From NCBI RefSeq assembly GCF_010435965.1, contig NZ_JAAGAA010000003.1, positions 186,001-250,000 on the forward strand: a stretch of 64,000 bases of DNA, read 5' to 3'. The notes below the pieces were generated by a model, which saw nothing but the letters and a program-made list of their open reading frames with translations, was not told the DNA's origin and made no database searches. Positions 51,588 to 59,110 of this stretch are shown here, in pieces. Both the position numbers and the translations under genes were made by a program. This DNA comes from Crenobacter caeni. Its GTDB lineage: Bacteria; Pseudomonadota; Gammaproteobacteria; Burkholderiales; Chromobacteriaceae. Position 1 is the stretch's first letter. Each line of letters begins with the position of its first letter.

Positions 51588-53684
51588 TTATCCCTTGCCG
51601 CCGCCGATCACGGCAATTATACGGATGGTTTTGCTGTCGGGGATTTCGTTGTGCGAAATGACTCGAAGCTGGGGCAGCGCTCGGCGCATGAAGCGCGCGA
51701 TCAGCGCGCGCAGCGCGGGCGGCGTCAGCAGCACCGGGTTGATGCCCTGCGCCTCGACGGCCTCGGTCTCGCGCACCGCGTTGGCCAGCAGGTTCTCGGC
51801 GAGGCCGGGTTCGAGGCCGCCGCCCGCCTTGGACTGCACCGCCTGCATCAGGATGCCCTCGAGCTGCGGGTCGAGCGTCATCAGCGGTAGTTCGTTCTCG
51901 CCCGGGAAGAGCTGCTGGACGATGGCGCGCGACAGCGCGGTGCGCACCGCCGAGGTCAGCTCGTCGATGTCCTGGGTGACCGGCACATGGTCGGCCAGCG
52001 TCTCGAGGATGGTGCGGAAGTCGCGGATGCCGACGCCGTCGACCAAGAGTTGCTGCAGCACCTTCTGCAAGGTGCCCACCGGCACCACCTTGGGCACCAG
52101 GTCCTCGATCAGCTTGGGCGACTCCTTCGCCTGGTGTTCGATCAGCGCCTGCACTTCCTCGCGGCCGAGCAGCTCGGCCGCGTGCGTCTGCAGCAGGTTG
52201 GAGATATGGGTGGCGACCACGGTGCTCGCGTCGACCACCGTGTAGCCCAGGCTCTGCGCCTCTTCGCGGCGGTCGGCGGCGATCCACAGTGCCGGCAGGC
52301 CGAAGGTCGGGTCGGTGGTCGGCGTGCCCGGCACCTCGCCGTCGACCTGGCCGGGGTTGATCGCCAGGAACTGCCCGGCGTACGCGTCGCCGTTGCCGAT
52401 CTCGACGCCCTTGAGCAGGATGCGGTAGGCGTTGGGGCGGATCTCCAGGTTGTCGCGGATATGCACCGGTGGTACCAGGAAGCCAACTTCCTGCGCGATC
52501 TTCTTGCGGATGCCGCGGATGCGCCTGAGCAGCTCGCCGTCCTGGTCGCGGTCGACCAGCGGGATCAGCCGGTAGCCGACCTCCAGCCCCAGCATGTCGA
52601 CCGACTGCACGTCGTTCCAGCTCACCTCGGCCGCCGGCTGCTCGGGCATGGGTGCGCCCGGCAGCACGCCGGCGCCTGCGCCCGCCAGTTCGGCCTGCGC
52701 CGTTTCGCGGCCGCGCTTCTCCTGCCACCAGGCGAGCGCGGCGAGCGACGCGGCGATGGTCAGGAAGGCGATATGCGGCATGTTGGGGATCAGCCCGATC
52801 AGCCCGATCACCGCGGCGGTGATGTAGAGCACCTGCGGGTTGGCGAACAGCTGGCCCAGGAACTGCTCGGACAGGTCCTTGTCGGTGCCGACGCGGGCAA
52901 CCACGATGCCGGCGGCGGTCGAGATGATCAGCGCCGGGATCTGCGCGACCAGGCCGTCGCCGATGGTCAACAGGGTGTAGGTCCTGGCGGCCTCGCCCGC
53001 CGGCAGGTCGTGTTGTGCCATGCCGACGATCAGGCCGCCGACGATGTTGATCACGATGATCATGATGCCGGCCATCGCGTCGCCGCGCACGAACTTGGAT
53101 GCACCGTCCATCGCGCCGAAGAAGTTGGCTTCCTCGGTGATCATCTGGCGGCGCTTGCGCGCCTCGTCCTCGCCGATCAGGCCGGCGTTGAGGTCGGCGT
53201 CGATCGCCATCTGCTTGCCGGGCATCGCGTCCAGCGTGAAGCGGGCCGACACCTCGGCGATGCGGCCGGCACCCTTGGTGATCACCATGAAGTTGATGAT
53301 GGTGAGGATGATGAACACGATGATGCCGATGGCGACGTTCTCGCCGATCAAAAAGTGCGCGAACGATTCGATCACCTTGCCCGCCGCGTCCGGACCGGTG
53401 TGGCCTTCCATCAGGATCACCCGGCTGGAGGCGACGTTCAGCGACAGGCGCAACAGCGTCGTGACCAGCAGCACCGCCGGGAACGCCGAGAATTCCAGCG
53501 GATGGCGGGTGTTGATGCCGACCAAGAGCACGATGATCGACATCGCGATGTTGAAGGTGAAGAACGCGTCGAGCACCAGCGGCGGCAGCGGCAGCACCAT
53601 CATCGCGAGGATCAGGATGATGAGCACCGGCCCGGCCAGTCCGGACAGGTTGAGCGTCTTGAGGATGCCTAGGATCTGCTTCAT
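51588..53684 (-). CDS. flhA: Flagellar export apparatus protein FlhA
   Basis: A 698-aa export-gate protein. About eight membrane helices occupy residues 1-325, with the FHIPEP-type cytoplasmic loop signature (RLSLNVASSRVILMEGHTGPDAAGKVIESF, seen as LRLSLNVASSRVILMEGHTG). The C-terminal cytoplasmic domain binds chaperone-substrate complexes. It lies 8 bp after flhB and 14 bp before flhF. Confidence 0.97.
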   Translation of the reverse strand: MKQILGILKTLNLSGLAGPVLIILILAMMVLPLPPLVLDAFFTFNIAMSIIVLLVGINTRHPLEFSAFPAVLLVTTLLRLSLNVASSRVILMEGHTGPDAAGKVIESFAHFLIGENVAIGIIVFIILTIINFMVITKGAGRIAEVSARFTLDAMPGKQMAIDADLNAGLIGEDEARKRRQMITEEANFFGAMDGASKFVRGDAMAGIMIIVINIVGGLIVGMAQHDLPAGEAARTYTLLTIGDGLVAQIPALIISTAAGIVVARVGTDKDLSEQFLGQLFANPQVLYITAAVIGLIGLIPNMPHIAFLTIAASLAALAWWQEKRGRETAQAELAGAGAGVLPGAPMPEQPAAEVSWNDVQSVDMLGLEVGYRLIPLVDRDQDGELLRRIRGIRKKIAQEVGFLVPPVHIRDNLEIRPNAYRILLKGVEIGNGDAYAGQFLAINPGQVDGEVPGTPTTDPTFGLPALWIAADRREEAQSLGYTVVDASTVVATHISNLLQTHAAELLGREEVQALIEHQAKESPKLIEDLVPKVVPVGTLQKVLQQLLVDGVGIRDFRTILETLADHVPVTQDIDELTSAVRTALSRAIVQQLFPGENELPLMTLDPQLEGILMQAVQSKAGGGLEPGLAENLLANAVRETEAVEAQGINPVLLTPPALRALIARFMRRALPQLRVISHNEIPDSKTIRIIAVIGGGKG

Positions 53685-53692
53685 TCAGTGTT

Positions 53693-54850
53693 TCATTGGT
53701 TGCGGCCGGCGGCCGTCTTCTTCGATTGCGGGTCGAGCTCGGGCGGCACCTCGAGCGCGTCCGGGTAGACCGGGGCGAGGCCGCCGTTCTGTTCGTACAC
53801 GCGCAGCTGGTAGATGTAGGCGAGCACCTGCGCTGCCGCGTCAAACAGCTTGGGCGGGATGTCTTCGCCCAGTTCCGCGTGGAAATACAAGGCGCGCGCG
53901 AAGGCCGGCGCGCGCATGCTGGCGACCTTGTGTTCGCGGCCGGCCTCGAGGATCCTTTCGGCAAGCTTGAGCGTGCCCTTGGCGACTACCTGCGGCGCGC
54001 GCATGCCGTCGCTGTACTTGAGCGCGACCGCGTAGTGGGTCGGGTTGGTGACGATCACGTTGGCGTGCGGCACCTCCTGCATCATCCGCTTGCGCGCGGC
54101 CTCGCGCTGCAGCTGGCGGATGCGGCCTTTCACCTCGGGCGAGCCCTGCTGCTCCTTGTGCTCCTGCTTGACCTCTTCCTTGGTCATCCTCAGCTTCTTG
54201 TGGTACTGCCACAGCTGCAGCGGCACGTCGACCGCGACCAAAAAGAGCAGGGCGCCGGCGACGATCAGCAGGGTGTGGCCGACCAGCTCCATCATCCGCG
54301 CGAGCCCTAGTTCCAGCGGCATCGTCGCGAGCGAGGTCAGCTCGGCGCGTTCGCTCCAGATCACCCAGGTGGCGACGCCGCCGATCAGCGCGCTCTTCAT
54401 CACCGCCTTGCCGCCCTCGGCCAGCGCCTGCACCGACACCATGCGCTTGAGGCCGGAGGCCGGGTTGAGCTTGGAGAACTTGGGCTCGATCGCCTTGGCC
54501 GACAGGTTCCAGCCGCCGATCAGCAAGGGCGTGAACAGCGCGACGACGGCGAGCGCGCCCAAGAAAGGCAGCAGCATCCACAGGGTGTCGAGCGCCGCCG
54601 CGCGAAACGCCTCGACGGCGAGTTCGGGCGTCTTCAGCGACTGCGCATCGAAGCCGAGCAGCCGCTTGCTGATCGCCGAGACGTCGCGGTAGAAGCCCGG
54701 CCCCAGCGCGATCAGCAGGCCGACGCCGGTCATGGTCACCGCGAAGGTCGCCAGCTCCCGAGAGCGGGGGACGTTGCCTTCCTCGCGCGCCTGCGACAGT
54801 CGCCGCTCGGAGGCGGGCTCTGTGCGTTCGAGGTCGGAATCTTCAGCCAT
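53693..54850 (-). CDS. flhB: Flagellar export switch protein FlhB
   Basis: A 385-aa protein with four membrane helices in the N-terminal half and the self-cleaving cytoplasmic domain. The NPTH site is intact (VIVTNPTHYAVALKY). The N-terminus ERTEPASERRLSQAREEGNVPRSREL is typical (seen as RLSQAREEGNVPRSREL). It switches export from rod/hook to filament subunits. It is the first gene of the run; no clear sigma-54 or sigma-28 promoter was recognised in the 206 bp before thyA. Confidence 0.96.
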   Translation of the reverse strand: MAEDSDLERTEPASERRLSQAREEGNVPRSRELATFAVTMTGVGLLIALGPGFYRDVSAISKRLLGFDAQSLKTPELAVEAFRAAALDTLWMLLPFLGALAVVALFTPLLIGGWNLSAKAIEPKFSKLNPASGLKRMVSVQALAEGGKAVMKSALIGGVATWVIWSERAELTSLATMPLELGLARMMELVGHTLLIVAGALLFLVAVDVPLQLWQYHKKLRMTKEEVKQEHKEQQGSPEVKGRIRQLQREAARKRMMQEVPHANVIVTNPTHYAVALKYSDGMRAPQVVAKGTLKLAERILEAGREHKVASMRAPAFARALYFHAELGEDIPPKLFDAAAQVLAYIYQLRVYEQNGGLAPVYPDALEVPPELDPQSKKTAAGRNQ

Positions 54851-55056
54851 GGGCGCGCGGTTTCAGGGTGGTCGATTAACCCGCCATCTTACCAGTTAGG
54901 CGCAAGAACCCGGTATCAAAGCAGAGGTGTTTTGAGGCTTTTTTGTTGAAAAACAGGCCGCTGGGCGGAGCGTGCCGGCGACGGGGCCAACGCCCGGCGA
55001 TTGGGCGTTTGCCTGTGCTGCGTTACACTTGCGCGATTAAACTTGGCTGCAAGAAG

Positions 55057-55851
55057 ATGAAACAATACCTCGACCTGATGCGCCACGTGCTCGAGCACGG
55101 CGATATCAAGACCGACCGCACCGGTACCGGCACCCGCTCGGTGTTCGGCTACCAGATGCGCTTCAACCTCGAGGACGGCTTCCCGCTGGTGACCACCAAG
55201 AAGCTGCACCTCAAGTCCATCATCCACGAACTGTTGTGGTTCCTGTCCGGCGACACCAATATCCGTTACCTGAAGGAAAACGGCGTGCGCATCTGGGACG
55301 AATGGGCGGACGAAAACGGCGACCTGGGCCCGGTGTACGGCTACCAGTGGCGCTCGTGGCCGGCGCCAAACGGCGGCAAGGTCGACCAGATCGCCAACGT
55401 GATCGAGATGATCAAGCGCACGCCGGACTCGCGCCGGCTGATCGTCTCGGCGTGGAACCCGGCCTTGGTCGACGAGATGGCCTTGCCGCCGTGCCACAGC
55501 CTGTTCCAGTTCTACGTATCGAACGGGCGCCTCTCTTGCCAGCTCTACCAGCGCTCGGCCGACATCTTCCTGGGCGTACCGTTCAATATCGCCAGCTACG
55601 CCTTGCTTACCATGATGGTCGCGCAGGTGTGCGGCTTGAAGGCGGGCGACTTCGTGCACACGCTGGGCGACGCGCATCTTTACAGCAACCATCTGGAGCA
55701 GGCGCGCGAGCAGCTCGCGCGCGAGCCGTACCCGCTACCGACGATGAAACTCAACCCGGCGGTCACCGACATCTTCGGCTTCAAGTTCGAGGACTTCACG
55801 CTGGAAGGCTACCAGGCGCACCCGCATATCAAGGCGCAGGTGGCGGTATGA
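55057..55851 (+). CDS. thyA: Thymidylate synthase
   Basis: A 264-aa enzyme, exactly the E. coli length. It methylates dUMP to dTMP with methylenetetrahydrofolate. The catalytic Cys is in [12 protein letters not shown], and the folate and dUMP contacts [36 protein letters not shown] (seen as [17 protein letters not shown]) are complete. It overlaps folA by 4 bp. Confidence 0.98.
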   Translation: MKQYLDLMRHVLEHGDIKTDRTGTGTRSVFGYQMRFNLEDGFPLVTTKKLHLKSIIHELLWFLSGDTNIRYLKENGVRIWDEWADENGDLGPVYGYQWRSWPAPNGGKVDQIANVIEMIKRTPDSRRLIVSAWNPALVDEMALPPCHSLFQFYVSNGRLSCQLYQRSADIFLGVPFNIASYALLTMMVAQVCGLKAGDFVHTLGDAHLYSNHLEQAREQLAREPYPLPTMKLNPAVTDIFGFKFEDFTLEGYQAHPHIKAQVAV

Positions 55852-56336
55852 AGCCGGTGCTGACGCTGGTGGTGGCGATGGCCAGGGGGCGGGTGATCGG
55901 CAAGGACAACGCGCTGCCGTGGCATTTGCCGGAAGACCTCAAGCACTTCAAGGCGGTGACGCTGGGCAAGCCCATCATCATGGGGCGCAAGACCTGGGAT
56001 TCGATCGGCCGCCCGCTGCCGGGCCGGCGCAATATCGTCGTCACCCGCAACCCTGCGTGGCAGGCGGACGGCGCCGAGGCCGTGCATTCGCTGGCAGACG
56101 CGCTCGCGCTGGTGGGGGATGTGGACGAGGTCTGCGTGATCGGCGGGGGCGAGCTGTTCGCGCAGGCCCTGCCGCTTGCCGACCGGCTGGAGCTGACCGA
56201 GATCGACCTTGAGGTTGCCGGCGACGCGCATTTCCCGGCGTGGGACGACGGCACCTGGCAGGAGACCGCGCGCGAGGCGCACCGTCGCGACGACGGCCTA
56301 ACGTGGTGCTACCGCACGCTCACGCGCCGGTGCTAG
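55848..56336 (+). CDS. folA: Dihydrofolate reductase
   Basis: A 162-aa DHFR that regenerates the tetrahydrofolate used by ThyA. Signatures are [28 protein letters not shown] (seen as [17 protein letters not shown]), [18 protein letters not shown], the [22 protein letters not shown] region (seen as [19 protein letters not shown]) and WCYRTLTRR. It is coupled to thyA (ATGA). Confidence 0.97.
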   Translation: MKPVLTLVVAMARGRVIGKDNALPWHLPEDLKHFKAVTLGKPIIMGRKTWDSIGRPLPGRRNIVVTRNPAWQADGAEAVHSLADALALVGDVDEVCVIGGGELFAQALPLADRLELTEIDLEVAGDAHFPAWDDGTWQETAREAHRRDDGLTWCYRTLTRRC

Positions 56337-56349
56337 GCGTCAAGCACGC

Positions 56350-56404
56350 AACGGCCGGGAAGGCCACGCGTACCGTAGGTGCACGGCTTTCCCGGCCGTT
56401 TTTT
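56350..56404 (+). terminator. Rho-independent terminator after thyA-folA
   Basis: A perfect 12-bp stem (AACGGCCGGGAA/TTCCCGGCCGTT) with an internal, partly paired loop is followed by six T. Confidence 0.85.
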
Positions 56405-56416
56405 CTTGGCCGGCGC

Positions 56417-57091
56417 TTAAACCTTCTCGGCTGCCGACAGTGCGCGGGTCGCCTCGACGATCACCTGGCTGTAGGTGTCGTGCAGCGCGCGGCTGAGTGC
56501 GCCGATGCGTTCGCCGTCGCGGGCGACGATGGCAGAGACCGCGTCGGCGATGAAGGCTTGCGCGCGCGCGAGCTGCGGCTGGCCGGCGCGGAAGATCGCG
56601 TACAGGCAGCGGCGGGTCAGCGGCTGCATCTCTTCCAGCGTCGCCTGCAGGTAGCGGTTGCCGCAGCGTGCGTACAGTGCGCCGAGAAACTCGAAGCTGG
56701 TCGCGTAGAAGGCGGCGATATCGTCCTGCCGGCGGTCGATCGCCAGTTGCGCCTCGCATTCGAACAGCGGCGCCAGATCGTCGTGCTGCCAGCGCGCGGC
56801 TACGCTCTTCATCGCCTGCTCCAGCAGCAAAAACCACAGCTCGAGGAAGGCGCGCACGTCGTCGGCGTTCATGCTCTCGACCACCGCGCCGCGGCGCGGA
56901 TAGATGCGGATCAGCTGGCGGCGCTCGAGAATTAGCAGCGCCTCGCGCACCGAGCTGCGGCTCACCGACAGTTCGGCGGCGATACGCAATTCCTGGATGC
57001 GGGCGTTCGGTGCGAGCGTGCCGCGGATGATGTGTTCGCCCAGGTGGGCGGCGATCTGTTCGGTCAGCGAGTCGTTGGCTTTGAAAGTCAT
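56417..57091 (-). CDS. GntR family regulator, FadR/FCD subfamily
   Basis: A 224-aa regulator. The winged-helix N-domain (LTEQIAAHLGEHIIRGTLAP, ELSVSRSSVREALLILERRQLIRIYPRRGAVV seen as SVSRSSVREALLILERRQL) is followed by an all-helical FCD ligand-binding domain with metal-ligand candidates (FECEAQLAID, FYATSFEFL). The target is unknown: no catabolic operon is adjacent, and the next plus-strand unit is a candidate small RNA. Confidence 0.88.
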   Translation of the reverse strand: MTFKANDSLTEQIAAHLGEHIIRGTLAPNARIQELRIAAELSVSRSSVREALLILERRQLIRIYPRRGAVVESMNADDVRAFLELWFLLLEQAMKSVAARWQHDDLAPLFECEAQLAIDRRQDDIAAFYATSFEFLGALYARCGNRYLQATLEEMQPLTRRCLYAIFRAGQPQLARAQAFIADAVSAIVARDGERIGALSRALHDTYSQVIVEATRALSAAEKV

Positions 57092-57199
57092 GGCGGGAGA
57101 ATGTCGGATTGTCCGGCAAGTACGGCGAGCGGCAATTTTAACACCGTGCGCGGGTGTGGCGTAAAACCGTCACCTTCTCTTGCAAAATGCATGGTTTGC

Positions 57200-57228
57200 T
57201 TGCCGTGGGCGTGCGCCGCGCCTAACAT
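57200..57228 (+). promoter_or_regulatory. Predicted promoter of an intergenic RNA
   Basis: TTGCCG (57200-57205) and TAACAT (57223-57228) are 17 bp apart. No plus-strand gene follows; the next signal is the terminator at 57390-57419. Confidence 0.5.
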
Positions 57229-57234
57229 TCAAAC

Positions 57235-57419
57235 GTCTGTTTGATTCGGGCCGCGCGAGGAAGACACCGAGGGGCTTTGCAAGGGCGCTCGTCAAGCTTC
57301 GCGTCGGACAGATCTGGTACCCTCAGCGTTCGGGACGCGACGGGGGGCCACGCTGCAGGGAAGCTTGCAGGTACGACACGGGTGTTGACCGCCCCGGCTA
57401 CAGGCCGGGGCGTTTTTTT
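57235..57419 (+). ncRNA. Candidate structured small RNA of about 185 nt
   Basis: Between a promoter-like pair and a strong terminator lies about 185 nt with no plausible reading frame. It can form several hairpins: TCGCGTC/GACGCGA (57299-57305 with 57334-57340), CTGCA/TGCAG (57353-57370), a GGT-CGACAC/GTGTTG-ACC hairpin (57370-57390) and the terminator. Four GGA-containing loops or bulges (GAGGAAG, CGGACAG, GGGACG, AGGGAAG) could bind a CsrA/RsmA-type protein. I do not recognise tmRNA, RNase P RNA, 6S or SRP RNA in it. A long cis-acting leader is the alternative, but no plus-strand gene lies downstream. Confidence 0.5.
57390..57419 (+). terminator. Strong terminator without an upstream plus-strand gene
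   Basis: A perfect 9-bp stem (CGCCCCGGC/GCCGGGGCG, loop TACAG) is followed by seven T. The nearest plus-strand gene upstream, folA, already has its own terminator 1 kb away. Confidence 0.85.
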
Positions 57420-57441
57420 GCCTGCGGTTTTGGCAGGCATG

Positions 57442-57470
57442 AAAAAACCGGCGCGAGGCGCCGGTTTTTT
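57442..57470. terminator. Bidirectional terminator after the porin gene
   Basis: A palindrome with AAAAAA-CCGGCGC-GAG-GCGCCGG-TTTTTT can terminate in both directions. It ends the porin transcript on the minus strand. Confidence 0.85.
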
Positions 57471-57488
57471 CGTTCAGAAGCGCGAGGC

Positions 57489-58577
57489 TTAGAACTTGTG
57501 GACCACGTAGGCACCGAAAGCGTCGATCTTGTCGTCGCCGAATGCCTTGGCCAGGTTGTCGTCCAGCTTGATGTGGCCGTACTGGGCGCTCAGGACGGTG
57601 CGCTTGGACAGCGCGTAGTCGGTGCCGACCACGAACTGCTGGTAGCCGCTGTCGCTCAGCTTGCTGCCGCCTACCTTGACGTCGGTACCTTGCACGAAGG
57701 AAACCTTCGGCATGAAGTTGCCGATAGTGTAGGTCGCGGTCAGCGCGTACTCGCTGGATTCGAATTCGCCGGTCTTGGCAGTCAGGTCAGCTGCGTCGAC
57801 GAAGCTTGCTGCGAAGGTCTGGTCGAAGTCACCCTTGTTCAGGCGGTAGCCGGCTGCCACGAACAGGTTGTTGGCTTCGTAGCCCACTTCCAGTTGGTGC
57901 TGTTTGCCGTCTTCGAACTTACCTTCAACCGAGCTGTTCAGCTTGGTACGGTAGGTGTACGCGTACTTGGCGAACATCGGGCCGTAGTTGTAGCCCAGAC
58001 CCAGGTTGTAGGTTTCGCGGTCTTTGTTCTGACCTTCTTTGGCGATGCCGGTATCCGGATCAACAACGAAATCGGTCTTTTCGCGCTTGTCTTCTTCGGT
58101 GCCGTACAGGAAGGCGGCCTTGAAGCCTGCGTATTCCGGGCTGTCGTAGCGGACAGCGTTCTTCACGCGGGTGTTGCCGCGGGTGTAGATGCCCAGACCC
58201 AGCGCGTCGCTGTTGTACTCGTACGGGTCAACGGTGCCCATGTCGGAGTCGCCGAAGTTGGACAGGTTACCCAGACGCAGGGTGCCGAACTCGGAGGTGA
58301 CGCCGACGAAGGACTGGCGGGAAGCCCAGTTGCCGCTGTTGGCGCTGTTGTCGATGGCAACGCCGGTCTCAACCTGCCAGATTGCCTTCAGGCCGTTGCC
58401 CAGGTCTTCAGCACCCTTGAAACCGATGCGGGAGCCCACGTCTTCGATGTTGGTCGCACGTTGGCCAGCGGTGTCGATCGATTCAACGCCGCCTTTGATG
58501 GCGCCGTAGATGGTCACGTCAGCAGCTGCAACAGCCGGGATACCGGCGATCAGCGCAGCGATCAGGGTCTTTTTCAT
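57489..58577 (-). CDS. Gram-negative general porin (Neisseria/Comamonas type)
   Basis: A 362-aa outer-membrane trimeric porin. A signal peptide (MKKTLIAALIAGIPAVAAA) is followed by the usual first strand DVTIYGAIKGGVES, the FKGAEDLGNGLKAIWQVE segment and a terminal Phe (AYVVHKF) for BAM recognition. GGAAGAG lies 4 bases before the ATG. Its G+C is lower than that of the neighbours and its codons strongly selected, which fits an abundant protein. A possible promoter (TTGCAT/TAGCAT, 18 bp) is at 58618-58647. Confidence 0.93.
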   Translation of the reverse strand: MKKTLIAALIAGIPAVAAADVTIYGAIKGGVESIDTAGQRATNIEDVGSRIGFKGAEDLGNGLKAIWQVETGVAIDNSANSGNWASRQSFVGVTSEFGTLRLGNLSNFGDSDMGTVDPYEYNSDALGLGIYTRGNTRVKNAVRYDSPEYAGFKAAFLYGTEEDKREKTDFVVDPDTGIAKEGQNKDRETYNLGLGYNYGPMFAKYAYTYRTKLNSSVEGKFEDGKQHQLEVGYEANNLFVAAGYRLNKGDFDQTFAASFVDAADLTAKTGEFESSEYALTATYTIGNFMPKVSFVQGTDVKVGGSKLSDSGYQQFVVGTDYALSKRTVLSAQYGHIKLDDNLAKAFGDDKIDAFGAYVVHKF

Positions 58578-58617
58578 GATGCTCTTCCTTGGTGTGTGAA
58601 GAAAAGTTTGTGAGCGA

Positions 58618-58647
58618 ATGCTAAACGCGAAGTTGTGCGTGATGCAA
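58618..58647 (-). promoter_or_regulatory. Possible porin promoter
   Basis: On the minus strand TTGCAT (58642-58647) and TAGCAT (58618-58623) are 18 bp apart, about 40 bp before the porin ATG. Confidence 0.35.
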
Positions 58648-58876
58648 CACATCGAAAGCATACTGTTGCTTTTTTCCTACACATTGAGCGCGCCTGCTCG
58701 CCGTTTATGCGTGCGTCAAGATAAGTAAACCATTAAATTCACCGGTAAATCAGTGGTTTGCGCTGCGTGTGCGGGATTTGTGGTGGCGGGGCGAAAAACC
58801 GTGCCGGGCTGTTGTTTTTTGCGGCTTGTTTGCCAGTTGGCTGGCTGACTGGGCAGTTAAATGCCGATTTTCGGGC

Positions 58877-58905
58877 AAAAAAGAGCCCGTCCTGACGGGA
58901 CGGGC
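58877..58905 (-). terminator. Terminator of the candidate FNR-dependent sRNA
   Basis: On the minus strand an 8-bp stem (GCCCGTCC/GGACGGGC, loop of 5) is followed by TCTTTTTT. No minus-strand protein gene lies between it and the metY terminator. Confidence 0.85.
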
Positions 58906-58979
58906 CGCAAAAACCTAACCTCGAAACAACGGAAGGACGCACGCAGTACGTATCCGTTGCCAAGTATTCTAGGAGCATG
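58877..58979 (-). ncRNA. Candidate FNR-dependent small RNA (AniS/FnrS-like)
   Basis: This minus-strand unit of about 103 nt has no coding capacity. Its start is set by a -10-like TACATT (58987-58992) and a perfect FNR box centred about 39-42 bp upstream. The RNA would have a 5' single-stranded stretch and a stem of 7 bp (CAACGGA/TCCGTTG at 58927-58933 and 58953-58959). A short A/U- and purine-rich linker follows, then a G+C-rich terminator with a U tract. This is the layout of Hfq-binding trans-acting sRNAs. FNR-dependent sRNAs of this kind are known as AniS in Neisseria meningitidis and FnrS in E. coli; direct sequence homology was not tested. The porin gene lies 300 bp downstream on the same strand. 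Confidence 0.6.
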
Positions 58980-58986
58980 TGCTGTC

Positions 58987-58992
58987 AATGTA
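58987..58992 (-). promoter_or_regulatory. -10 element of the candidate sRNA
   Basis: TACATT on the minus strand (4 of 6 consensus positions) lies at the distance from the FNR box expected for class II activation. Confidence 0.45.
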
Positions 58993-59011
58993 AAACGACC
59001 GGGATTTGTTT

Positions 59012-59025
59012 TTGATGTTGATCAA
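59012..59025 (-). promoter_or_regulatory. FNR/ANR binding site
   Basis: TTGAT-N4-ATCAA is a perfect match to the FNR consensus in both half-sites. The centre (59018.5) lies about 39-42 bp before the inferred sRNA start. It is about 440 bp from the porin gene and downstream of the metY terminator, so the sRNA is the natural target. Confidence 0.7.
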
Positions 59026-59059
59026 TCGCTGTCTACTTGTGGGCGGCTGCGGCAAGCGC

Positions 59060-59087
59060 AAAAAAACCGGCCGCACAGGCGGCCGGT
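59060..59087 (-). terminator. Rho-independent terminator after metY
   Basis: On the minus strand a 9-bp stem (ACCGGCCGC/GCGGCCGGT) is followed by seven T. Confidence 0.88.
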
Positions 59088-59110
59088 GGCGGGCGGGGCA
59101 GGACGGACGC

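Noticed and set aside
51987-53672. A 561-codon plus-strand frame opposite flhA
   Set aside because: Shadow of flhA codon bias; His/Asp/Arg-rich with no domain.
57235-57419. 6S RNA, tmRNA, RNase P RNA, SRP RNA or a cobalamin riboswitch
   Set aside because: The length is close to that of 6S RNA, but no closing stem joins the ends. No tRNA-like end, P-loop core or SRP tetraloop motif is present. A GCCAC segment alone does not support a B12 box.
58951-58986. A TTGACA-based promoter (TTGACA, 16 bp, TACTTG) as the only promoter of the candidate sRNA
   Set aside because: The -10 match is poor, while TACATT with the FNR box gives the expected activator geometry. It is not excluded as a second start.
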